Below, in pieces: positions 44,466-55,186 of a stretch of 64,000 nucleotides of DNA. Where the stretch lies: positions 32,919,426 to 32,983,425 of the forward strand of contig NC_090321.1 in the NCBI RefSeq assembly GCF_040869045.1. The letters run 5' to 3'. This stretch comes from Eurosta solidaginis (Eukaryota > Arthropoda > Insecta > Diptera > Tephritidae). The stretch's first letter is position 1, and the number at the start of each line of letters is the position of its first letter. The notes below the pieces were generated by a model. That model saw only the letters and a program-made list of their open reading frames with translations, had not been told where the DNA came from and made no database searches. The position numbers and the translations under genes are program-made.

Positions 44466-45507
44466 AAACGGCTACTTCCCTGATCTCTCCACTTTTTTCG
44501 CCTCGCGAAACCTGGCATTATCACCGACATTAACTCCTCCGCGACCTTATTTACAACATGGACGTCCCAAATGTCGCCAATTTGAACATCCACGTCGATG
44601 GCACTACGCTACCGGCTGTCCTACACCCCAAAATCTTGGGTGTGACGTTTGATTAGGATCTACATTTTGGTGAGCATGCAGCCGCAATTGTACCGAAAAT
44701 CCAGAGTCGCAATAAAATCCTAGACTAAGAAACGCTCATTAACACATACAAAACAATTGGCCAGCCGATTGCATACTACGCGTCCAAGCCTAAAACCTAC
44801 TTACTAGAAGAAGCTACAGGCCTGCCAAAATACTGCTCTCAATACCGCCACGGGCTGGCTTCTTATGTCCCCAGTACACCACCTACACAATGAGTCGAGA
44901 ATACTCCCCATCAGGGAGAGAAATGAGATGCTAACAAAACAGTTCCTGTTGAATACCCAGAAACCTGGGCATCCCAACAGACATCTGATTGATGAGCCAG
45001 CACCGCCCAGGGGCTTAAGGAGTCGTCTCCGTAAGCACTATGAGGAAATACGGCACCTGAGAACTAAGCCGTATGAAGCCAAAAAACACAAGCAGGTCCT
45101 CAGTGAACTCCACAAACAGGCGTCGGACCTTTATGCCAGGAATTGCCCGGTGAATTTTGTACTCAAAGAACAAAACTAGGAGAGTAGGAACGCACTCTCC
45201 CTATGGAAACGCGAGTCACTCTAGCTCAACTTCTATCTGGATACTGTAACAGGCTAAACACTTACCTATCCAGAATCAACCCCGACATACAAAATGTATG
45301 CCCCGCTTGCAATGTGTCCCCACATGACACCAACCATCTCTTTAATTGTAATGTTGAACCAACGCCTCTAACACCCCTCTCATTATGGTCCATCCCTGTT
45401 GAAACTGCAAGTTTTATTGGACTCCCGTTAGAGGATATTGATGACAATTTGTGATCGGTCGCACCTATTGGATGGGGCGAAGTACTGCTACAACAACAAC
45501 AACAACA
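44466..45507 (+). mobile_element. Jockey-like LINE, reverse transcriptase C-terminus to CAA tail
   Basis: Broken frames read LHPKILGVTFD, FGEHAAAIVPKIQS, NESRILPIRERNEMLTKQFL, NRHLIDEPAPPRGLRSRLRK and a cysteine motif VCPACNVSPHDTNHLFNC, ending PLEDIDDNL at 45454. The 3' end is TACTGCTACAACAACAAC. Several stops mean it is inactive. With 44079-44460 it makes a pair of opposed copies. Confidence 0.8.
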
Positions 45508-45789
45508 TACTAATTCACTCTGTGAAAGTTTTTTAATAATTGATTATTTATTTATTTTAACTTTAGTTAAGTTTGTATACTAATCATTTACAAACTACTT
45601 CTCAAAAGGTGAGCACTTCCACAAATGTTTGCATTTGACAGCATATTCCTACATTCAAACGCTTTGTAATTAAACTATAATGCTTAAAGCTGGTCAACTT
45701 TATTACATTTTCTTTGGTTTTTTCTCGAAATAGAGTATATATACGATCTATTCTATATCATCTAATAACTCAATTACGTCACATGTGTT

Positions 45790-48103
45790 TCAGTCCTCTT
45801 TCTCCACTTTAGGCGTCATCAGTTGAACATCGGCCATTGGAGCGTTCGCTACTGTTGTTGCTGTTGCTTGTTGTGCAATAATTACGTTTGGCGCTGGAGC
45901 CAATTTAGGCATTGTCGTCAATTTAGTTGGAGTTAATATTGTGGTACCGCCTGCTACACCCGGCACTCCCGGCACTCCTGAAGTGGTAAAGACCAATTTC
46001 GGCGGATTTAGACGCATTTGTTGTGTATGCGCTTGCACTGCTGCAGCAACTTGTTGTTGTTGCTGTTGCAGCACATTCGCTTGCTGTTGTTGTTGCTGGT
46101 TTTGTTGCGTGAATATCTTTGGTAGTTCTGTAAAGAAACGTTCCACAGCCGAACGTTCGAAATCCAAACGTTCGCGTTCAAGTGCCAAACGCTGTCGCTG
46201 TATTGCGTTATTTTCCAGTTGTTCATTGTATATGTTACGGAGGAAAATGCGCATGTTGGCAGCTTCTTTGTGTGGCCGCAAGTCATCTCGACGCTTTTTC
46301 TCGCATTGCGACTTGAGCAGACGTAGTTTCGCAGCTTTCAATTTGGCGGCCTTTATCTGCTGCCGTCTTTGCTCTTGCTCTTTTTCTAGCTGCTGCTGCT
46401 GTTGTTGTTGTTCCTTTTCCAGTTGCTGCTGCTGTGTCTGCTGCTGTGCTTGTTGTTGTTGCTGCTGTTTTTGCTGTTGCAGTATTGCTGCATTTATTTG
46501 CGGCAGCAATGTTTGACTCAAACTTGCATTTGTTGCATTTAATTGAGTTCCTGCTTGATCCGCATTCACTAAAAGTAACTTCATTCCACCTGGGCCCGTT
46601 GCTACGAAGCCTGCGCTAGTGGGCGTGCCCGTTGCACCACCCACATTCGTCGCACCGCTAAGCAAAATACGTCCTGGCTGCAAAGTGCCCGTGGCGTTCA
46701 ATGTATTCGGCAACAATATTTGGGACCGCTGCAACGGTCTTAACTGCGCTATCGATGTTGCTGATGTGGGCGTTGTAGCGGTTGGGGTTGCCGATTTCGG
46801 TTGCATTAGAAAATTTGTGGGTACTAAGGAAATTTTGCCTTGTGGCGTCGTTTGAGTGCTGAAGGTAGTTATAGTTGAGGTTTTGCACATCGATTGTGGG
46901 CCAGTTGAGACAATAGTCATTGGCAGTGAATCGGGAACTATGATACTCGTCGACGTGCTATTTGCTAAGCGTTCAACAGGTGTGGGCGTATGTGTTTTGG
47001 TTGCTGCAATTTTATTTGCTTTGATTTCTTCCTCAGCATCGACATCGATAGGCTCCTCTTTGATTTGTGCACCTGATGTTGATGTTGGCTTGGACGCATT
47101 TACTTCACTGTGTTTTTCTAATTGGCTTGCTGTAGTTTTTTCACTTTCCAGCGACTTTCTCTTCGCACTCTTACACAATGAAAACTCATCGCTATCTAGA
47201 CTATCATTTTCCTCTTTAATCTGCATATCACCCATATCCGTTCCAGCATTGCTGCTCATATCAACCTCAAGTTCATCACCATACTCGCTACCCAAATCCA
47301 AGCTGCCTTCACTTGATTTCGCAACTTTGTGCCTCTTAGTCGCCGAGAGCGCGTTTACAGTTTTCTCCGCAGCACTTGCAATGGCCGCGAACGCTTCATC
47401 GTTTATATCTACCTCAACATCAGGTATAATTCCATCATCGATCTCGTTTCTTGCGGAATTGCCATTACTCAATGCAACCAGTTCATCTAAACCATCATCG
47501 CTTTCGGAAACTGAACCGCCTGCAAAAAAAAAAGGGGACAAATTTAAGTTTCAATCAAAACACAATGCAAAAGGCAACGCCATTACCTTCTGCCAATATC
47601 TTCTGTCTTCGCTCTTCTCGTTCTTCGCGTGCCTTTTCCAATTGATACTTTAGCGAAGGTGGTGGCACCTCATTTGGGCGCACACTGAAAATTGGCCTCT
47701 TCATTATAGCATCCATTTCGGCATAATGCTTCCATGTGGGCTCGGATGGTGGAGTTAAGCCTGATTCGATATCTTTCTTCAATCGATTATAAAAGCATTT
47801 CAAGTTTTTGATGCGTGTGCTTATTTCTTCGGGTGAGCGAAAGTAACCGTACTGTTGCATTTTGGATGCCAAGTCAGAGAGCACAGCATGCTTTTTGTGC
47901 GCAATAATGAGTGTGCGTTGCACTTTGGGATCACCCCATAGTTGAATAAGTAACTTGGTTTCATCTGTATCGAAATTGGGATTCCGTCCGATGGTGGGAC
48001 CCTTCTTCGTTACCGAAGTGCTGTTGAGTACACGATTGTTAGATACCCATGGATCGCCTGAACGACGTTTTGTCTTCAAACGTGAGCTTGTCTTGTGACT
48101 CAT
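45790..48103 (-). CDS. Myb/SANT-like DNA-binding protein with polyglutamine, two exons
   Basis: Probable nuclear DNA-binding protein. Coding exons 48103-47587 (GAAG|GTAATG) and 47519-45790 (TTTTTGCAG|GCGGTT) give 748 residues. Residues about 45-125 form a Myb/SANT-like trihelix domain (FDTDETKLLIQLWGDPKVQR, LASKMQQYGYFRSPEEISTR, LKCFYNRLKKDIESG, TWKHYAEMDAI). Acidic, serine-rich sequence follows with candidate SUMO sites IKEEN and IKEEP; another, PKVEKED, ends the protein. Glutamine tracts (residues about 520-555 and 645-665) flank a charged coiled-coil (RLALERERLDFERSAVERFF). TTTCAG|TTAATTC just before the ATG suggests a 5' UTR intron. Intact; I cannot name the orthologue. Confidence 0.9.
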
Positions 48104-48148
48104 TTTGAATTAACTGAAAGTAGAAAATGTATATTAGTTATTCATTTA

Positions 48149-49620
48149 ACAAGTAAGAAGGCTAAGTTCGGGTGTAACCGAACATTACATACTCAGCTGA
48201 GAGCTTTGGGGACAAAATAAGGGAAAATCACCAAGTAGGAAAATGAACCTATGGTAACCATGAAATGTGTTTGTACGATATGGGTATCAAATTCAAGGTA
48301 TTAATGAGGGTGTTAAAAGGGAGTGGCCCTTAGTTGTATATGTGAAGGCGTTTTCGGGAAAGCGACCAATGTGTGGAACAGGGTGACCCAGAACATCATC
48401 TGTCGGGTATCGCTAATTTATTTATACATATATGTAATACCACGAACAATATTCCTGCCATGTTTCCAAGGGCTTTTGTTTTAGCCCTGCGGAACCTTTT
48501 CATTTTCTTCTACTTAATATGGTAGGTGTCACCCCCATTTTACAAAAAACAAACCGAATAACCTTTTTTCATCCCTTTTTTTGTATTTGGTATAGAATTA
48601 TGGCATGTTTTAAATTTTTTGCAATTTTCATAGTCGGATTTCGGCCATTTTTAATACCATGATAAAGTGAGTTCAGATAAGCACGTGTACTTAGTTTAGT
48701 AAAGATATATCGATTTTTGCTCAAGTTATCGTGTTAACGGCCGAGCGGAAGGACAGACGGTGGGTGGACTGTGTTTAAAAACTGGGCGTGGCTTCAAACC
48801 AATTTCGCCCATTTTCACGAAAAACATTTATCGTCATAGAGGCTATGCGCTTACCAAATTTCACAAGGATTGGCAAATTTTTGTTATGGCATTAAAAGTA
48901 TTCTAGACAAATTAAATGAAAAAGGGCGGAGCCACGCCCTTTTTAAAATTTTCTTTTATTTTTGTATTTTGTTGCATAATTTACTTATATACTGTAAAGA
49001 TTTTAAATTTTTTGTTAAAATTTATCTATTAAATTTTTTTTTTTAATTGGGCGTGTTCGTCATCCGATTTTGCTAATTTTTATTTAGAACACATATAGTA
49101 ATAGGAGTAACGATCCTGCCAAATTTCATCATGATATCTTCAACGACTGCCAAATTACAGCTTGCAAAACTTTTAAATTACCTTTATTTTAAAAGTGGGC
49201 AGTGCCACGCCCATTGTCCAACATTTTACTAATTTTCTATTCTGCTTCATAAGGTCAACCCACCTACCAAGTTTCATCGCTTTATCCGTCTTTGGTAATG
49301 AATTATCGCACTTTTTCGGTTTTTCGAAATTTTCGATATCGAAAAAGTGGGCGTGGGTATAGTCCGATTTCGTTCATTTTAAATTGGGATCTGAGATGAG
49401 TGCCCAGGAACTTACATACCACATTTCATTAAGATACCTCACAATTTACTGAAGTTATCGTGTTTACGGACGGACGGACATGGCTAAATGAATTTCTTTT
49501 TTCGCCCAGATCTTTTTGATATATAGAAGTCTATATCCATCTCGTTTAGTTTTGCCGTTATGGATTACCGTTATGCGAACAAAATTAATATACTCTGTGA
49601 GCTCTGCTCAGCTGAGTATA
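48149..49620 (+). mobile_element. Helentron-like element near the start of the Myb/SANT gene
   Basis: It starts ACAAGTAAGAAGGCTAAG, GTTCGGGTGTAACCGAAC and ACTCAGCTGAGAGC and ends GCTCAGCTGAGTATA, the same plan as 9091-11694 inverted. It has about one of the 130-bp units. GGGCGTGGC motifs recur. It lies in the presumed 5' UTR intron of the gene at 48103. 49640-50150 holds no gene. Confidence 0.65.
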
Positions 49621-50156
49621 AAAATTAGGGATTTTATCTTCAGTCGAATCCTACCTGCCCCAATCCGTAGCTTTGTGGAAATTATAGGACTGATTGTCAG
49701 ACTACAGCGCGTAAACCTGCAAGGTATTTATATGTAGTTAAGCCTCAAAGACAAAATCTTGAATAGATATCACTAAAAAAAATCTAAGATAACCTCTCAG
49801 AGTCGATGATTTTGGTCTGAATCGATGGTTCGGGCTTACACCATACGCCCTTAGCTAGATTAGAGGTCTATTTAAATATATTCGAGTTAAAACTTTCCCG
49901 CATTTCGATATCAACCGCAGCCATCACGAAGCTCCCGTAGGGCTTTTCCCAGGAAGAGGAATAGAGCAAGCTTCAAGCGCTTGCTGCTCCCCGTGTTACT
50001 AGCTTTTACGGGCCTATATTAGCCACCTGTGGTCATTCGACGTCACCGTCGTCTAAGCTTTTTCGACGCATAAATGATCTGCAGTTGCACGCTCCGACAA
50101 GAGATAGTCCATTGGTATCAACACTACTATCACTAACAAACAAATACTCCTCGTCT

Positions 50157-50365
50157 ATCTTACTTAATTGGCGGTTAGTCGTTTGAACGTTTATGGCCAT
50201 CCACCAGACGCTGCAGTCGCTTCTTTGTTGTGCGAACTGGCTCCAATTGGTAAAACCAAGGGCACCTAAATCGTTTCCCATCTGGCCCTTTCAACGGAGT
50301 GTTGGTCGCCCTCTTCCTCTGCTTTCATAGGCAGGGCTCCGATAAGAATACTTTTTTTGCCAAAG
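50157..50365 (-). mobile_element. RTE-like LINE 3' end, diverged
   Basis: Inverted tail CTTACTTAATTGGCGG, then AACCAAGGGCACCTAAATCG and GGTCGCCCTCTTCCTCTGCT, match 14483-14673. No clear target duplication. Confidence 0.7.
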
Positions 50366-50599
50366 CACCATCTCACAGCACCCCTGAGCTATCTAGATCC
50401 ATAGTATTCAATTATTTAAAATTGCATTTTAAGAACCATGACCTGTGACAGGAACAACCAAGCTCAAGTTAAGTCTGAGGTCTGTACTCTTTGCCACAAT
50501 GGTAATTCTCCTCTCTAACCGGCTCTTATTTTCCAACAATTCTGGCTCCTTATCATCGTCGGAAATTTCTTCTTCCTGCAACAATGGCATGCTCATCCT

Positions 50600-51130
50600 T
50601 CTTCTCAACCTGATGGCAATAGCACTAGGTCAAGAGAGAGGCACCCACCCAAGCTTACATTGCATTTGCTTGGAACCTTTCTCAGCCATATGGTGGCTCC
50701 GTACGTAGCACAAGCTTCGAAGAGGTCTCGATATATTCTATGGACGGCACGACAACTCAAGCGCCAATCTCTCCTAACGATGCGAACCAACATGGCCTGT
50801 AAACCTTGATATTTTCCTCATACTTGAGGCTAAGCTCATTTTTGAGTACAACCGGTGGGCGAATCCGCGACAAGCTAGCTTGTTAACCATTATTAAACCA
50901 CTTAAACATATACCACTGTTTCACACAATGATTCGCTGAGACGCTGTACACTTTCTCGTGACTCCCCCTCCACCATCAAGAGATGGTCGTCCCTAAACGC
51001 ACTCAAGCAGTTGCACATTTCCCATCTCATCCAATCAAAATCCGCTGATCACTTAGACCAAGTAAGGTCAAACGCATATTCTAGCGCCTCGTCCTCTAGT
51101 GGAGGTACCGGCATCTCTTAAGCAGGAGGT
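50600..51130 (-). mobile_element. LINE reverse-transcriptase thumb relic
   Basis: The minus frame reads LVRIVRRDWRLSCRAVHRIY and ACATYGATIW, the region following the reverse transcriptase of R1/LOA/I-type LINEs. Fragmentary. Confidence 0.5.
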
Positions 51131-51299
51131 ACATCTATCAGCCTCACAAAAGAAACCCCCAAGCAGAACATTCGGGTACTCCTCCCACATAGATGAAGTC
51201 GACTCACCAGCGCGGAGACAGCTAACAGCATTGTTCTTATTTTTTACTTAAAAACAAATTGAAACATGTTTCACAAAATCTATCACAATCTATATAAAT

Positions 51300-51613
51300 A
51301 CAAGGGGCGATAACCTCCGAAGATACTTAAGGCCAAGCTTCTGAGGTTGGTGGGACGGGACCTATGTACATGTTTTACGCCGACTTCGAACGGCATCTGC
51401 AAGGCAGATGAATTTTCACTGAGAAACTTTTGACAGAAATACACTTGAAGTGTATGACAACGCACAGCCGAAGGGCATCCCCGCTTAGAAAATCCTTTTT
51501 CTAATTGAACAAAATTGTTTCTCATTTTTAATGTTGCTTTGACGGGGACTTGAACCCAGGACTTCGATGTGGTAAGCGGAACACGCTGCCACCAACCACA
51601 CCACAGCGGCCGC
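51300..51613 (-). mobile_element. tRNA-derived SINE, diverged
   Basis: On the minus strand the head at 51613-51540 has a promoter-A-like TGGTTGGTGGCAGCGTG and B box GGGTTCAAGTCCC. The body matches 59096-59450 (TAAGCGGGGATGCCC, CATCTGCCTTGCAGATGCCG). 51620-52310 holds no gene I can support. Confidence 0.8.
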
Positions 51614-52317
51614 CGCTAAATCCTTTAATGCGCACTTAACCACTCAACGGACACACGTACACATATGTAGGTATATGTATGTATATAATTGAAAATACGT
51701 TCGACGTATGCAACGGTATTTCACCATGATAACCACACACACACAAAATTTATTTAACGGTAATCCCTTTTCCATATCCCAACATTTTATTTAAGTCAAT
51801 AACTTTCCAATGCATCAATGAAAATTGGTAATAAATCAATTATTTTCAACTACTTACATACAAAGGTATTGGTTATTCGTGTGTCCTGACGGAAATGTAT
51901 TCTTACACTACTAAACGCATGCGAATCTGAAAAAGTGACGCACCAAGATTGTTGTATGAGCTCAGAGCGGCTAAGAGTTTTATCGAACAACCGCGCAACT
52001 CCGTAGTGTACAACTCTCCCACCTACAAGCGAAAGCACATGAGAACACACACAAATTTAAAAAACACCTAAACAGAATATAAAGACGATGTCAGGAAAAT
52101 ATGAAAATCACCCCTAGACAACAACACCAAAGTCATGAGCCGAGATATGTACATTTGGAAGTCTAAAAAGCGCGTGCCTGCTACCACCCGAAATCAGCGA
52201 AAACAAATCCAAATAATGACGAACTGACTGTCCTCATACTTAACATACACAAATATTGCCAGCAAAAAATCATGTAAGCTATCATAACATATAAAAAAAA
52301 AAACACATCAGCCGAGT

Positions 52318-53156
52318 TTTTATACTCAACGTGCTTTGCACACAGAGTATATTAACTTTGATTGGATAACGGTTGGTTGTACAGGTATAAAGGAAACGAG
52401 ATAGATATAGACTTCCATATATCAATATCATCAGTATCGAAAAAAAATTAGATTGAGCCATGTCCGTCGGTCCGTCTGTCTGTTAACACGATAACTTGAG
52501 TAAATATTGAGATATCTTCACAAAATTTGGCACACGACCTTATCTGGACCCAGAATAAATGAGCGAAATCGGATGATAACCACGCCCACTTTTTATATAT
52601 ATAACATTTTGGAAAACAAAAAAACCTGATTATTTAGTAAATAATACACCTAGAATGTTGAAATTTGACGTGTAGACTGATATTGAGACTCTTGATAAAA
52701 ATTTAAAAATACATTTTTAAATGGGCGTGGCACCGCCCACTTGTGATAAAATAAATTTTACAAATATTATTAATCATAAATCAAAAATCGTTAAACCTAT
52801 CGTAACAAAAAGACGTTGCCTTTACTATAAGGAATGCTTTCAAGAAAAATTAACGAAATCGGTTAAGTACCACGCCCACTTTTATATAAAAGATTTTTAA
52901 AAGGGTCGTGGACGAATAAAATAAGCTATATCTTTGCAAAAAAATCCTTATATCAATGGTATTTCATTTCCCAAGTGGATTTATAACAATAAATAGGAAA
53001 AACTTTAAATTTAAAAAATGGGCGTGGCACCGCCCCTTTTATGACTGAGAAATTTTCTGTGTTTCGGGACCCATAACACGAAGAAAAATTAACGGATCGT
53101 AATAAAATTGGGTACACAAATTTTCCCTATAGCAGGACTCATGTAAAAGAGAGATA
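52318..53156 (-). mobile_element. Helentron-like element, left arm of a head-to-head pair
   Basis: It starts TATACTCAACGTGCTTTGCA and carries the family sequence (TGATTGGATAACGGTTGGTTG, TCCGTCGGTCCGTC, GGGCGTGGCACCGCCC). It meets an inverted copy at about 53157. Confidence 0.65.
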
Positions 53157-54036
53157 ACAAGTAATGGTGTCTAAGTTCGGGTGTAACCGAACATTATATA
53201 CTCAGCGTGAGCTTCAATTGTACAATTCATTTCAGATAAATTACGTTTCTACATAACACGTGGTACCGCCCGTTTAAAAAAAATGTCTCCCCATTTCCTC
53301 TTACAATAAAACTTGATAAGTGAAATATCATTGATTCAAAACTATTTTTTGCTAAGTTATAGCTTATTATTCTAGTCCACGACTCTTTTAAACTTGTTTT
53401 ATATCTAAGCTGCCGTGGTCTTTAACCGATCCCGTCCATTTTTACTAGAAATATTTCCTGCTATAAGGAAAATATGTGTATACAATTTCATTACGATATT
53501 TTACTTTTTCTTCGAGTTATGGCTCCCGAAACATAGAAAATTACTTAGTCATAAAAGGGGCGGTGCCACGCCCATTTTCTTAAATTTGAAGTTTTTCCTA
53601 TTTATTGTTATAAATCCACTTGGGAAATGAAATACCATTTATATAAGACTCTTTTTTGCAAAGATATAGCTTATTTTATTTGTCCACGACCTTTTTAAAA
53701 ATCTTTTATATAAAAGTGGGCGTGGTCCTTAACCGATTTCGTTAATTTTTCTTCAAAGCATTCCTTATAGTAAGAGCAACCTCTCTGCCAAATTTTGTTA
53801 CGATAGGTTTAACGATTTTTGGTTTATGATTAACAATATTTGTTAAATTGATTTTATCACAAGTGGGCGGTGCCACGCCCATTTAAAAAATTTTTCTTTC
53901 AAATTTTTATCAAGAGTCAATACCAGTCCATTTTTTTCGATACTGATGTTTTTGATATATGGAAGTTTATATCTATCTCGATTCCTTTATACCCAATCAA
54001 AGTTAGTATACTCTGTGTGCAAAGCACTCTGAGTAT
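53157..54036 (+). mobile_element. Helentron-like element, right arm of the pair
   Basis: It begins ACAAGTAATGGTGTCTAAG with the hairpin GTTCGGGTGTAACCGAAC and ends GTGTGCAAAGCACTCTGAG TATA. It mirrors 52318-53156. Confidence 0.65.
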
Positions 54037-54066
54037 AATAATGAAATAACAATAATATTAATTTAA

Positions 54067-55186
54067 AACAAGTAAGGACGGGACTGTCTTCGGCTATGCC
54101 GAAGACTTCATACCTTTCATGAATGGGGCTGAATGGCAAAAAACCCCCTTATCTGAACGATCGGTTGAATGGGATATATATTATATATAGCTCCGATCGA
54201 AATGATTTTTACAGGAAATCTTCTATGATATAATAGAATATACCACCAAGTTTCACGGTTTTATATTGGAAACTAAGGGAGAAATGGCCAAACATCTTTC
54301 TATCTGAACGATCGGTTGTATGGGATAGGTACATATATACTATATACATATAGCTCCGATCAAAGTGATTTCTTCAGGAAATCTTCTATGATATATTAGA
54401 ATAAATATCATCAAGTTTAACGTTTTTATAATATTGGAAATTAAGGGAGAAATGGCTAAAAATCTTTCTATCTGAACGATCGGTTGTAGGGGATATATAT
54501 TATATATAGCTCCGATCGAAATTATTTTTTCATCAAATCTATAATATATTAGAATAAATATCATCAAGTTTAACGTTTTTATATTGGAAATTAAGGGAGA
54601 AATTGCCAAAAATCTTTCTATCTGAACGATCGGTTGTATGGGATATATACTATATATAACTCCGATCAAAGTGATTTTTTCAGAAAATCTTCTATGATAT
54701 ATTAAAATATATATCGCCGAGTTTCACGTTTATACTTTCTAAATTAAGGGAGAAATGGCCAAAAATCTTTCTATCTAAACGATCGGTTGTATGGGATATA
54801 ACTATATATAGCTCCGATCAAAGTGATTTTTTCAGGATATCTTCTATGATATATTAGAATATATATCACCGAGTTTCACGTTTATACTTTCTTAATTGCG
54901 GCAGGAATTACCAAAATAGTCTTATCTTAACGATCGGTTCCGCCAAATGTCTAATATAATACAAAAATACATCCCTGTGCCAAATTTCATTTAGATATCT
55001 CAAAATTTGATGGACTAGTTTGCGTTCAAACAGACAGACGGACGGACAGACGGACATGGCTATATCAACTCAGTTCGTCGCCCTGCTCAATTCGGTATAC
55101 GTAATGGTGAGTCTATCTTCCATATTTCTCAACGTTACAAACATCGGACCAAAGTTAATATACCATTTCATGTTCATGAAAGGTAT
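54067..55186 (+). mobile_element. Tandem-repeat element with ACAAGTAAGG start
   Basis: It starts ACAAGTAAGGACGGGACTG with hairpin GTCTTCGGCTATGCCGAAGAC and ends TTCATGAAAGGTATA. Inside, ATCTGAACGATCGGTTG-type units recur about six times (54151, 54302, 54470, 54620, about 54774, 54925), at roughly 150-168 bp. A GGACGGACAGACGG tract is near 55040. It is a different family from its neighbours but has the same architecture. Confidence 0.7.

Noticed and set aside
45941..47653. Long plus-strand frames with cysteine or serine runs
   Set aside because: They are antisense to the polyglutamine and acidic regions of the minus-strand Myb/SANT gene.
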